From Desulfobacterales bacterium (lineage in GTDB: Bacteria; Desulfobacterota; Desulfobacteria; Desulfobacterales; JAUCGF01), in contig JAOZRC010000256.1 of the NCBI GenBank assembly GCA_029940345.1, positions 1 to 7,456 on the forward strand: a stretch of 7,456 nt of DNA, written 5' to 3'. Positions 1-6,181 of the stretch are shown in pieces; within the stretch, counting starts at the first letter, position 1; the number at the start of each line of letters is the position of its first letter. Position numbers and translations under genes: made by a program. The notes beneath the pieces are model-generated. The model was not told where the DNA came from, made no database searches, and was given only the letters and a program-made list of their open reading frames with translations.

Positions 1-680
1 TGACCATGCACGCCTTTAACCTGGCCGAAGAATTTCGATGTCCGGTGTTTATTGCTGCGAACAAGGAAGTCTCTATGACTCGTGAAACGGTTGACTTGTC
101 GAGCCTTACGCCCCCCAAGATAACAAATCGCAAATACGCAGCGAACGACAAACCGTTTCGGCCCTTCGCCGCATCCTCTGACTGTCTGACACCGGGATTT
201 CAACCTATTGGCTCCGCCGAACATCTTGTGCGTCAAACCTCTTCCACCCACGGGCCGGACGGATACATCACCACGGATTCCGAACAGATTGCCGCCTGCC
301 GGGAGCGGCTCAATACGAAAATAATGAGCGGCATCGACCGGTTTACGTTTTACGAAGAATTCATGGCACCGGGCGCTGATACGCTGATTATCACGTATGG
401 CGTCACCGCCCGAGCGGCCCTGGTTGCTGTAAACACGCTCTGCCAAAAGGGACATCCGGTATCACTTTTAGTTCTCAAAACACTTTGGCCGGTACTGGCC
501 GAGCTGATAAAAACGAAATCCGCTCCTTTTAAAAAAATTGTGGTGCTGGAGATGAACATGGGGCAATATGTGCGCGAAATCAAGCGTCTGTCAGGAAACA
601 AACCAGTAAAATTTTTAGGACGCATGAACGGTGATTTGATTACACCGGCCCAGATAAGGGAGGTGCTTATAAATGCCTAG
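1..680 (+). CDS. korA: 2-oxoacid:ferredoxin oxidoreductase, alpha subunit (KorA-like), 3' part only
   Basis: This is the C-terminal part, about 226 codons, of the alpha subunit of a 2-oxoglutarate (or related 2-oxoacid):ferredoxin oxidoreductase. The enzyme oxidatively decarboxylates a 2-oxoacid to its acyl-CoA in the cytoplasm and reduces ferredoxin. The frame is already open at the window edge, with codons in phase from base 3, so the Met codon at 6 is probably internal. The segment AFNLAEEFRCPVFIAANKEV matches the end of the pyrimidine-binding domain. The later segment from LIITYGVTARAA to EMNMGQYVREIKRLSG and GDLITPAQI is typical of the transketolase-C-like domain II of KorA. The TAG stop overlaps the start of the beta-gamma gene by 8 nt, which indicates one operon and translational coupling. 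The family is secure. 2-oxoglutarate as substrate is likely but not proven by the visible part. Confidence 0.92.
   Translation, partial: TMHAFNLAEEFRCPVFIAANKEVSMTRETVDLSSLTPPKITNRKYAANDKPFRPFAASSDCLTPGFQPIGSAEHLVRQTSSTHGPDGYITTDSEQIAACRERLNTKIMSGIDRFTFYEEFMAPGADTLIITYGVTARAALVAVNTLCQKGHPVSLLVLKTLWPVLAELIKTKSAPFKKIVVLEMNMGQYVREIKRLSGNKPVKFLGRMNGDLITPAQIREVLINA
658..665 (+). promoter_or_regulatory. Strong Shine-Dalgarno for the beta-gamma subunit gene
   Basis: GGGAGGTG lies 7 nt before the ATG at 673 and inside the end of the alpha-subunit gene. It fixes the downstream start and supports the 8-nt gene overlap. Confidence 0.8.
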
Positions 681-1977
681 TTTGTTAAATACCAAGCGGC
701 CGCCGGTTTTTTGTCCGGGTTGCTCGCACACCCAGGTTGTCAATGCGCTGGATATGACCTTTCAAAACATGGGGCTTTTCGGTGAACAAATTGTTATTGT
801 TTCGGATATCGGATGTTCAGGACTGTTCGACACCTTTTTTAACACCCACGCTTTCCACGGTTTACATGGCCGCGCCCTGACATACGCATCCGGTATTAAG
901 ATGGCCCGTCCCGACCTTCATGTGGTTGTTACCATGGGCGACGGCGGGTTGGGCATCGGCGGCGCGCATCTCCTTAGCACATGCCGCCGCAACCTTGACT
1001 TAACGCTGCTGGTGCTGAACAATTTTAACTATGGGATGACCGGCGGGCAATGTTCGGCAACCACGCCGGAAGACGTCCAGGTCGGCTCCGGCTTTCTGAA
1101 TCGGCTGGAAAAACCGATTGACGCCTGCCAGGTTATGGGTACGGCTGGCGCCGCTTATGTCGCACGCGCATCTGCGTACTCGAAAACGTTGCCAGATCAA
1201 ATTGAAGCCGCAGTCCGTTTTGACGGTTTTGCCGCTATTGATATTCAGGGTGTCTGCCCCGGGAGGTATTTGAAACAAAACAAGCTCACTCCGAAAATGA
1301 TCAATACATCTTTAGAGGAAATGCCATTGTTAGCGAGTTATTCCACACTTAACACCCGTAAAGAATATGGCCGGCATTATCGTGAAGCCGCATCTCAATT
1401 AAAACCCGCCGCGTCTCCGGTTCACATTGAAACGCAATTTGAACCGCCTTACGCGGGTGCAGGTCGTCAGGAAGTCGTGATCCTGGGGAGTGCCGGACAG
1501 CGTATTATCACAGCCGGTGAAATTCTGTGTTTAGCCGGAATTACCGCCGGACAGCATGCTTCCCAAAAGAATGATTACCCGATCACGGTATTGCGAGGCC
1601 ATTCGGTCAGCGAACTGATCATATCGGAAGAAAAGATCGGTTACACCGGAATCGAAACACCCTGCGTAATTATCGCTTTGGCGCAAGAGGGCGTCAACTG
1701 CCGGCGCGCCATGTTCGGACATCTTCCACCGGAAACCCTTATCATTAAAAATAAAGATGTTGAGATTCCGTCGAGCGCCGGAAAAATCATCGAAACCGAT
1801 TTCAAGGCCAAAAAAATCAAATCGCACGATTGGGCGTTGGCCGCATTAGCGCTGCTAGCTCTTAGGAATACAGTGATCAGTACGGATATGTTAAAAGCGG
1901 CTTTAAAGATTCGATTTAAAGGAAAAGTGGTCGAGAATGCTTTAGCGTTAGTGCAACACGTTGAGGCGGAGTTATAG
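673..1977 (+). CDS. korB: 2-oxoacid:ferredoxin oxidoreductase, beta subunit fused to gamma domain
   Basis: This protein binds thiamine diphosphate and completes the oxidoreductase begun by the upstream gene. Residues 1 to about 245 are the beta subunit. CPGC at 14-17 is the family hallmark, and the TPP signature is GDGG at 89-92 followed by NN at 116-117, then YGMTGGQ. Residues about 266-434 are a gamma-type domain: GSAGQRIITAGEIL at its start, an RGHSVSELIIS stretch matching the gamma 'RGG..SE..IS' motif, and ALAQEG. Lone beta subunits of this family are usually around 250-290 residues, so the 434-residue length is explained by the fusion. No ferredoxin-type cysteine cluster is visible, so a separate delta subunit, if any, lies elsewhere. 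The ATG start has a strong ribosome site and overlaps the alpha gene. It is a housekeeping operon, probably unrelated to the maturation genes downstream. Confidence 0.92.
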   Translation: MPSLLNTKRPPVFCPGCSHTQVVNALDMTFQNMGLFGEQIVIVSDIGCSGLFDTFFNTHAFHGLHGRALTYASGIKMARPDLHVVVTMGDGGLGIGGAHLLSTCRRNLDLTLLVLNNFNYGMTGGQCSATTPEDVQVGSGFLNRLEKPIDACQVMGTAGAAYVARASAYSKTLPDQIEAAVRFDGFAAIDIQGVCPGRYLKQNKLTPKMINTSLEEMPLLASYSTLNTRKEYGRHYREAASQLKPAASPVHIETQFEPPYAGAGRQEVVILGSAGQRIITAGEILCLAGITAGQHASQKNDYPITVLRGHSVSELIISEEKIGYTGIETPCVIIALAQEGVNCRRAMFGHLPPETLIIKNKDVEIPSSAGKIIETDFKAKKIKSHDWALAALALLALRNTVISTDMLKAALKIRFKGKVVENALALVQHVEAEL

Positions 1978-2314
1978 GCAAGGTCTGCTGCGGGTCGTTA
2001 CGAGATTCAAAAACGTTTTGGTATTCTGGAAGCCTTCATTAAAAAAGAAGGAATACATCATCGTAAAATTTGGGGACCGAATTGTTCGAGCAGCTCAATC
2101 GCAACTCGTTTGGCAGCACCTTTCAAAGTGTCGGTGCCAGTCATGTGCGCATCAGTAAAAGGCAGGCCAAGCTTTACGCTCCCTCGACCGATTTCACAGG
2201 GAAAACAAAACCCCTCTTCCACTCTTTCCTTTGGGAAAACCAATTGTTTTCAGACTGGCTGTGGCACCCTTCATTTGTCGGTTAACAATTAAGTAGTCAT
2301 AAAGAAGTGCGAAC

Positions 2315-2363
2315 CACGAATGAACACTAATAACAATAAATCATTCGTGTCTATTCGTGTTCA
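2315..2363. repeat. Cluster of short inverted and direct repeats (CACGAATGA / ATTCGTGT)
   Basis: CACGAATGA at 2315-2323 is a perfect inverted copy of 2341-2349, giving a 9-bp stem with a 17-nt loop. TGAACACTAATA at 2321-2332 pairs with 2352-2363 with one mismatch, which is an alternative fold. ATTCGTGT occurs twice in direct orientation, at 2343-2350 and 2353-2360. Repeats of the 'accacgaatgaacacgaat' type are, from memory, common between genes in environmental bacteria. The function is unknown. Confidence 0.6.
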
Positions 2364-2392
2364 TTAGCAGTTCATCAATTGCTGCACTCCTT

Positions 2393-2413
2393 TAGAAGTG
2401 TAAACCACTTTTA
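2393..2413 (+). repeat. Small hairpin upstream of the WD40 gene
   Basis: TAGAAGTG at 2393-2400 pairs with CACTTTTA at 2406-2413, including one G-U pair, around a 5-nt TAAAC loop. No T-run follows, so it is not a good intrinsic terminator. It may be a leader structure or chance. Confidence 0.3.
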
Positions 2414-2504
2414 GCCTGATATGAAGGATGCCCCGGCTGTGTGCGCATCTTTAACAATCGCTACATCGGTGCCTGAACTAAAGTTATGGGAAATAAATCA
2501 GATA

Positions 2505-2510
2505 AAAGGA
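2505..2510 (+). promoter_or_regulatory. Shine-Dalgarno favouring the ATG at 2519
   Basis: AAAGGA ends 8 nt before the ATG at 2519. It supports that start over the in-frame ATG at 2615, although starting at 2615 would give a more classical Tat signal peptide. The ATG at 2615 has a weaker upstream AAGG. Confidence 0.55.
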
Positions 2511-2518
2511 AATGACAA

Positions 2519-4141
2519 ATGGGAGAAAGGACAAAAACGAAAGACCATCCAAATTTACAGTCGCAAGCTGACGAACTGCCGGAAATCTACAGCGTAAAAA
2601 AAGGCCAAAGCGGTATGACGCTGAACCGGCGTTCTTTTCTTGGCGCTACGGCAGCCACCTTGCTGGTTGGCGGACTGTCCCGTCCGGAAATACTTCAGGC
2701 TGAAGAAAAAGGGATTGGGTGTGGGTATGCCCATTCTAGTTCGGTTGAATCCGTGGCGATCAGTCCTGACGGGAAATTGCTTGCATCCGGAAGTGGTGAT
2801 CAGACCATCCGGCTATGGAGCCTGCCCGAAGGGAAACTGCTGCAAACCCTGAAAGGCCATAGCCGCACGGTTAAATCCCTGGCCATCAGTCCTGACGGGA
2901 AATTTCTGGCCTCGGGCAGCAGGGATAAGACCATCAGGCTGTGGCGCCTGCCGGATGGAAAACCGCTGAAAACATTGAACGATCACTCTCACTGGGTCGA
3001 ATCCCTGGCGATCAGTACCGACGGGAAATGGCTTGTCTCCGGAAGTGTGGATAAAACGATCAGAGTGTGGCACCTTCCCGGGGGTAAACCGCTAATAACT
3101 TTGAATGACCCTTCGGGTGTTTTCCAAGCCATAGCGATCAGTCCTGACGGGAGTATGCTGGCATCGGGAAGTGAGGATGGCAACATCAAACTGTGGAGCC
3201 TGCCGGATGGTAAACTATTGAAAACATTGGCTAGGCATTCGAACCCGGTCTATTCAGTGGCGATCAGTGCTGACGGAAAATTGCTGGCCTCAGGGAGTGA
3301 GGATCGGACTGTCAAACTGTGGAGTCTGCCCGGGGGAACCTTGCTGAAAACCTTGAAAGGCCATTCGGGCTGGGTTTATTCTGTAGCATTCAGTCCTGAT
3401 GGGACCTTACTGGCCTCCGGTAGCAGAGATCGGACTGTCAGACTGTGGCGCCTGCCGGATGGGAAGATGCTGAAAACATTGAAAGGCCATTCCAACTGGG
3501 TCTATTGCGTGGCGATCAGTGCTGATGGGAAAGTGTTGGCATCCGGAAGTGCATGTAAGACCATAAAATTGTGGAGCCTGCCCGAAGGGGAGGTGATCGG
3601 ATGTGTTTTTGACGAGAAAGTAACTACATCCGGCACCGCAATAAAACAATGCCGTCAAATGGGGCTCAAATCTTATACGCTGCCCTGTGGCTCCCCAATA
3701 CCGCCCAACGCCGTTTGCATCTGTAACTGTGTGTCTGGCGCATTATCGTTCCGGGGCACTGAAACAGTGTGCATTTGCGATACGGTTGCATTACCGGCCG
3801 GCAGCCCGCTTCCGGCCGGTGCCGTGTGTGTTTGCGACACGATAAAGGTTGGCTCGGCCGCACCTCCGACTAAAGGAAATACACTTTTTAAAGATCGCAC
3901 AGCTCGTAAGGGACGTAAGAGTTATAAGGAACGTACGCGCAAAATGTCCGGAACCGTCTGCATTTGCGACAAAATTTGCACCTGCGATACCGTCTGTGGG
4001 TGTGTCGCGCATTCATCGATTGGAAGGGCGATGCCAAAAGGACACAATCGAAGGATGTCAGGCACAACCTGTTCCTGCAACACCGTCTGCACCTGTGATA
4101 CGGTCTCAACGGGCGGCGGGCATTATTGGCACCCCAATTAA
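2519..4141 (+). CDS. Tat-exported seven-bladed WD40 protein with cysteine-rich CxC repeat tail; candidate radical SAM substrate
   Basis: Residues 36-42 read NRRSFLG, a twin-arginine motif, followed by a hydrophobic stretch (43-54) and a possible cleavage site after LQA (59-61). The protein is therefore probably exported folded to the periplasm. Residues 71-364 form seven WD40 blades with the blade-end Trp at 100, 142, 184, 226, 268, 310 and 352, exactly 42 residues apart, which makes a closed propeller. From about 387 to the end is a tail with 18 cysteines, most in [VI]CxC[DN] motifs (400-404, 418-420, 437-439, 481-483, 487-489, 493-495, 518-520, 524-526), ending HYWHPN. The ATG at 2519 has a good ribosome site, but ATG 2615 (residue 33) would place the Tat motif at the usual distance from the N terminus. 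With PqqD-like and radical SAM genes just downstream, the tail is a plausible RiPP-like core. A metal-binding or disulfide-rich tail is the main alternative. The role of the propeller is unknown. Confidence 0.9.
   Translation: MGERTKTKDHPNLQSQADELPEIYSVKKGQSGMTLNRRSFLGATAATLLVGGLSRPEILQAEEKGIGCGYAHSSSVESVAISPDGKLLASGSGDQTIRLWSLPEGKLLQTLKGHSRTVKSLAISPDGKFLASGSRDKTIRLWRLPDGKPLKTLNDHSHWVESLAISTDGKWLVSGSVDKTIRVWHLPGGKPLITLNDPSGVFQAIAISPDGSMLASGSEDGNIKLWSLPDGKLLKTLARHSNPVYSVAISADGKLLASGSEDRTVKLWSLPGGTLLKTLKGHSGWVYSVAFSPDGTLLASGSRDRTVRLWRLPDGKMLKTLKGHSNWVYCVAISADGKVLASGSACKTIKLWSLPEGEVIGCVFDEKVTTSGTAIKQCRQMGLKSYTLPCGSPIPPNAVCICNCVSGALSFRGTETVCICDTVALPAGSPLPAGAVCVCDTIKVGSAAPPTKGNTLFKDRTARKGRKSYKERTRKMSGTVCICDKICTCDTVCGCVAHSSIGRAMPKGHNRRMSGTTCSCNTVCTCDTVSTGGGHYWHPN
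2729..3610 (+). repeat. Seven tandem 126-bp repeats encoding WD40 blades
   Basis: The coding DNA repeats with an exact 126-bp period. The segment around GCGATCAGTCCTGACGGG recurs at 2756, 2882, 3008, 3134, 3260, 3386 and 3512, always in the same phase. Sequence similarity between copies is high at DNA level, so the blades probably arose by recent tandem duplication or are kept alike by recombination. Confidence 0.9.
3677..4138 (+). repeat. Cysteine-rich tail coding segment with 37-residue (111-bp) repeats
   Basis: Two repeat pairs share the same 37-residue spacing. Residues 387-403 (TLPCGSPIPPNAVCICN) match 424-440 (ALPAGSPLPAGAVCVCD). MSGTVCICDKICTCDTV at 476-492 matches MSGTTCSCNTVCTCDTV at 513-529. 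Seven of the eight CxC motifs are followed by Asp or Asn. The basic, Cys-free linker between the two pairs (about 452-475) is rich in Lys, Arg and Thr. The repeats suggest several equivalent modification or metal-binding units. Confidence 0.8.
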
Positions 4142-4157
4142 TTAGATTGTGCCAATA
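4124..4157 (+). promoter_or_regulatory. Hairpin spanning the stop codon of the WD40/CxC gene
   Basis: TATTGGCAC at 4124-4132 and GTGCCAATA at 4149-4157 form a perfect 9-bp stem with a 16-nt loop that contains the TAA stop. No U-tract follows, so it is not a standard terminator. It could stabilise the upstream mRNA or lower expression of the downstream maturation genes relative to the substrate. The function is inferred. Confidence 0.4.
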
Positions 4158-4170
4158 TCATAAATCGTTA

Positions 4171-4287
4171 TATATACTTTCAGATAAATAATGTCACAGC
4201 GTTATCGGTCGTCGGCGTATTAATACAACCTCCTCCCTCTGGCCTTGTGCCATTTCTTAAAATCGGGTAATTATCTGAAAGTCTATA
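4171..4287. repeat. 117-bp segment bounded by 17-bp inverted repeats
   Basis: ACTTTCAGATAA at 4176-4187 is a perfect inverted copy of 4271-4282. Extending to 4171 and 4287 gives 17 bp with one mismatch. The 83 bp between the perfect arms encode nothing obvious. The arrangement resembles a very small non-autonomous element (MITE) or a pair of operator sites ahead of the maturation operon. No target-site duplication is evident. Confidence 0.5.
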
Positions 4288-4305
4288 GAACAATGGCGAA
4301 TCCGT

Positions 4306-4722
4306 ATGTTTGACCATAAACGAAGATACTTTTTAAAATCGCTTGTCACTGAAACCATCGCAATGGCAGAAGAACTAAGCGGCACGCCTCAATTCAGGCT
4401 GGATGAGCTGGAAACCGTGCCAGATGATATTCTTGGGGACATGGTTCCCGTTTTCAACACCGGCAGGCCTTCCAAAATCGCTGACGGTTGGTTATCAGCC
4501 TGGGATGTGAAAAACGGGGAATTCAGGCGATTTCATAAGCTATGTGACCACGAGGCGTATATTCTTACCTGTTTTGACGGCTCGCATTCTGTCAGCGGAA
4601 TCTGCAATCGCCTGGAATCAGATTTTCAGATCAGGTGGGACAAGGCTTTTTCGACGGTGAAAAATTTATTTGTGCGGCTGTCAGAGGCGGCCATCTGTCA
4701 TCCGGCCGGAGGTCATGAGTGA
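4306..4722 (+). CDS. PqqD-like (RiPP recognition element) protein
   Basis: This 138-residue protein has two parts. Residues about 84-131 (YILTCFDGSHSVSGICNRL, then an amphipathic helix and LSEAAI) match the winged-helix PqqD fold: a 'DG..SV..I..RL' turn followed by a helix. PqqD-type proteins hold a precursor's leader and present it to a radical SAM partner. The N terminus has KRRYFLKSL (5-13), which looks like a Tat motif, but the helix after it is charged and not a membrane-type signal, so the protein is probably cytoplasmic. Residues 14-75 contain a conserved-looking EELSGTPQFRLDELETVPDD stretch of unknown role. The ATG at 4306 has no strong ribosome site. A six-codon mini-frame (4293-4313) overlaps it and might couple translation. 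The stop overlaps the radical SAM start by 4 nt. The PqqD assignment rests on pattern and context. Confidence 0.7.
   Translation: MFDHKRRYFLKSLVTETIAMAEELSGTPQFRLDELETVPDDILGDMVPVFNTGRPSKIADGWLSAWDVKNGEFRRFHKLCDHEAYILTCFDGSHSVSGICNRLESDFQIRWDKAFSTVKNLFVRLSEAAICHPAGGHE
4708..4713 (+). promoter_or_regulatory. Shine-Dalgarno deciding the GTG start of the radical SAM gene
   Basis: GGAGGT ends 5 nt before the GTG at 4719, which overlaps the previous stop as GTGA. This favours GTG 4719 over the later in-frame ATG codons in the peptide MNTKIAMAESM. Confidence 0.75.
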
Positions 4723-6131
4723 ACACCAAAATAGCAATGGCAGAAAGCATGGTGCGTGGCAAAGGCGCCGAATTGTTTGCCCTGCCTGTACAAAACGCGT
4801 TTCTTGTTTTCAATCCTCTGCTCCAAGTTTCGACACTGGTCAATACGCGCGCCCTTGATCTTCTCCGGCAATGGCTTTGCGGATATGTCTCATTCGGGTC
4901 GCTTCCCAGTGAGTTGGCTGATCTGGCCATTTTATTGACCGAAGACACTTCAGATCGGACTGATGATACACATGGACCGCTCAACCCGCAGTTTCTCGGT
5001 ATTATCCCCACACGGGCTTGCAATGCCGCATGCAAGTATTGTGATTTCGGTTCCGGCCGGGGTAAGCACCGCACCATGCCACTGACCATTGCCGATGCCA
5101 CGGTAACCTGGTATGCGGATTTTATACGCCATTGTGGGCAATCACTCATGAAAGTCCATTTTTTCGGAGGTGAGCCGTTTGTCGCCCGAGAGGTGGTTGA
5201 AACCGTGATTCACCGCAGCCGCGCCCTTGCTGCCGGATATGATCTTGAAACCCATTTTGAAGTCAGCACCAACGGTATTTTTGAACCCGAATACGCCCGG
5301 TTCGTGGGTGACTTTTTCAATGCCGTGGTACTCTCTTTTGACGGCTTTAAAGAGGTGCATGACTATCACCGCCCCATAAGCAAACATCACGGTAGCTTTG
5401 AAGACGTGAGGAGGAGTGCGCTGTTGTTGAGCGAATCACCTACAGAGCTTTGCCTGCGCTGTTGCATCTCTACTGAAAATGTGACCCTGATGGAAGCAAT
5501 CGCCGACTGGTTCTGCCGGGATTTTCAGCCGTCGGTAATCAATTTTGAAACCCTGACAACCAACCCGGCAACCCTGGCAGCGGGTCTTCGCCCACCTAAC
5601 CCGTATCTGTTTGCCAAACATTGCCATCGCGCCCAACAAATTATTAGAAAACAGGGTATCCAGGCTGTCTATGCCTCCGCATCATGTGAAACCCTTAAAC
5701 CCAGTTTTTGCCCGGTGGGACAGGACACCCTGATTGTCTCACCAGACGGCCGAATCGGCAGTTGCTACCTGCCGCAGTCGGTGTGGCGGGAACGCGGGCT
5801 TGATATGAATATTGGTAAGATTAACAGCGAGGGCAAGGTTGGCATTGATTTTGACGCGATTGTGCGTTTGCGACGCCTGGTGACAGACAAGCCCCGATGC
5901 AAAAATTGTTTCTGTAAATATACCTGTTCCGGTGGCTGTCATGTGAGCCACACCTATCCGGACAGTTCGCTGCAATATGAAGATTTCTGTATCCAAACCC
6001 GCCTGTTGACCGCCTGTAACCTGCTTGATGAAATGGAACAAAAAGAAGCGGCGGAAAGCCTGCTGTCGAACCGGAATGCCATGAAGGCCCTGGCGTTGCA
6101 GGTTTCAGATGTAATTAAAAACGTCACATAA
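4719..6131 (+). CDS. Radical SAM/SPASM-domain peptide maturase
   Basis: This 470-residue enzyme should use a [4Fe-4S] cluster to cleave S-adenosylmethionine and start radical modification of a peptide. The radical SAM motif CNAACKYC gives the cluster ligands C101, C105 and C108, and FFGGEP at 148-153 is the SAM-binding motif. The C-terminal SPASM region holds C323, C331 and C349, then CKNCFCKYTCSGGC (394-407) and C424, enough for auxiliary iron-sulfur clusters as in anaerobic sulfatase-maturating and RiPP enzymes. Residues 1-90 form an N-terminal extension with no clear motif. The start is a GTG with a good ribosome site, translationally coupled to the PqqD-like gene, which strongly links the two functions. 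The nearest visible candidate substrate is the CxC tail encoded upstream. The reaction type (thioether, C-C bond, epimerisation or other) cannot be read from the sequence. Confidence 0.94.
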   Translation: MNTKIAMAESMVRGKGAELFALPVQNAFLVFNPLLQVSTLVNTRALDLLRQWLCGYVSFGSLPSELADLAILLTEDTSDRTDDTHGPLNPQFLGIIPTRACNAACKYCDFGSGRGKHRTMPLTIADATVTWYADFIRHCGQSLMKVHFFGGEPFVAREVVETVIHRSRALAAGYDLETHFEVSTNGIFEPEYARFVGDFFNAVVLSFDGFKEVHDYHRPISKHHGSFEDVRRSALLLSESPTELCLRCCISTENVTLMEAIADWFCRDFQPSVINFETLTTNPATLAAGLRPPNPYLFAKHCHRAQQIIRKQGIQAVYASASCETLKPSFCPVGQDTLIVSPDGRIGSCYLPQSVWRERGLDMNIGKINSEGKVGIDFDAIVRLRRLVTDKPRCKNCFCKYTCSGGCHVSHTYPDSSLQYEDFCIQTRLLTACNLLDEMEQKEAAESLLSNRNAMKALALQVSDVIKNVT

Positions 6132-6181
6132 AAACAGATGACCGTATTGAATATGTATGTTCCCATCACACCTCCTGGATT

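Larger units (their letters stand above)
1978..2518. other. 541-bp intergenic region with no convincing gene
   Basis: No reading frame here resembles a known family. The frame of the upstream gene stays open for about 104 codons past its TAG, to a TAA at 2290-2292. A minus-strand frame (TTG at 2243 back to 2058) also reads like protein, with an amphipathic segment AAKRVAIELLEQFGP, but it has no clear start. Both could be chance or remains of a decayed gene. From about 2311 the DNA turns AT-rich and holds a cluster of inverted and direct repeats. I see no T-rich intrinsic terminator and no convincing sigma-70 or sigma-54 promoter, though a promoter for the WD40 gene must lie here if it is not cotranscribed with the genes upstream. 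Confidence 0.6.

Noticed and set aside
2021..2056. GTATTC/GAATAC and CCTTC/GAAGG pairs as a terminator for the oxidoreductase operon
   Set aside because: The two stems compete for the same bases, are short and are not followed by a T-run.
2267..2283. TGGCAC followed by TTTGT as a sigma-54 promoter
   Set aside because: The required GC at the -12 position is missing at the correct spacing.
2729..3610. Tandem repeats as a CRISPR array or satellite
   Set aside because: The 126-bp units are in-frame WD40 codons with no spacer structure.
3407..4109. Several minus-strand and alternate-frame open frames across the WD40/CxC gene
   Set aside because: They are shadows of a strongly supported gene. 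Their Cys/Arg-rich translations only reflect the repeated codons on the other strand.
3677..4138. The tail as a plain metallothionein-like domain
   Set aside because: Not excluded, but the adjacent PqqD-like/radical SAM pair and the regular Asp/Asn after CxC make a modified core the better first hypothesis.
4631..5149. 172-codon minus-strand open frame over the PqqD-like/radical SAM junction
   Set aside because: It lies opposite two well-supported genes, has no family resemblance and has no ribosome site.
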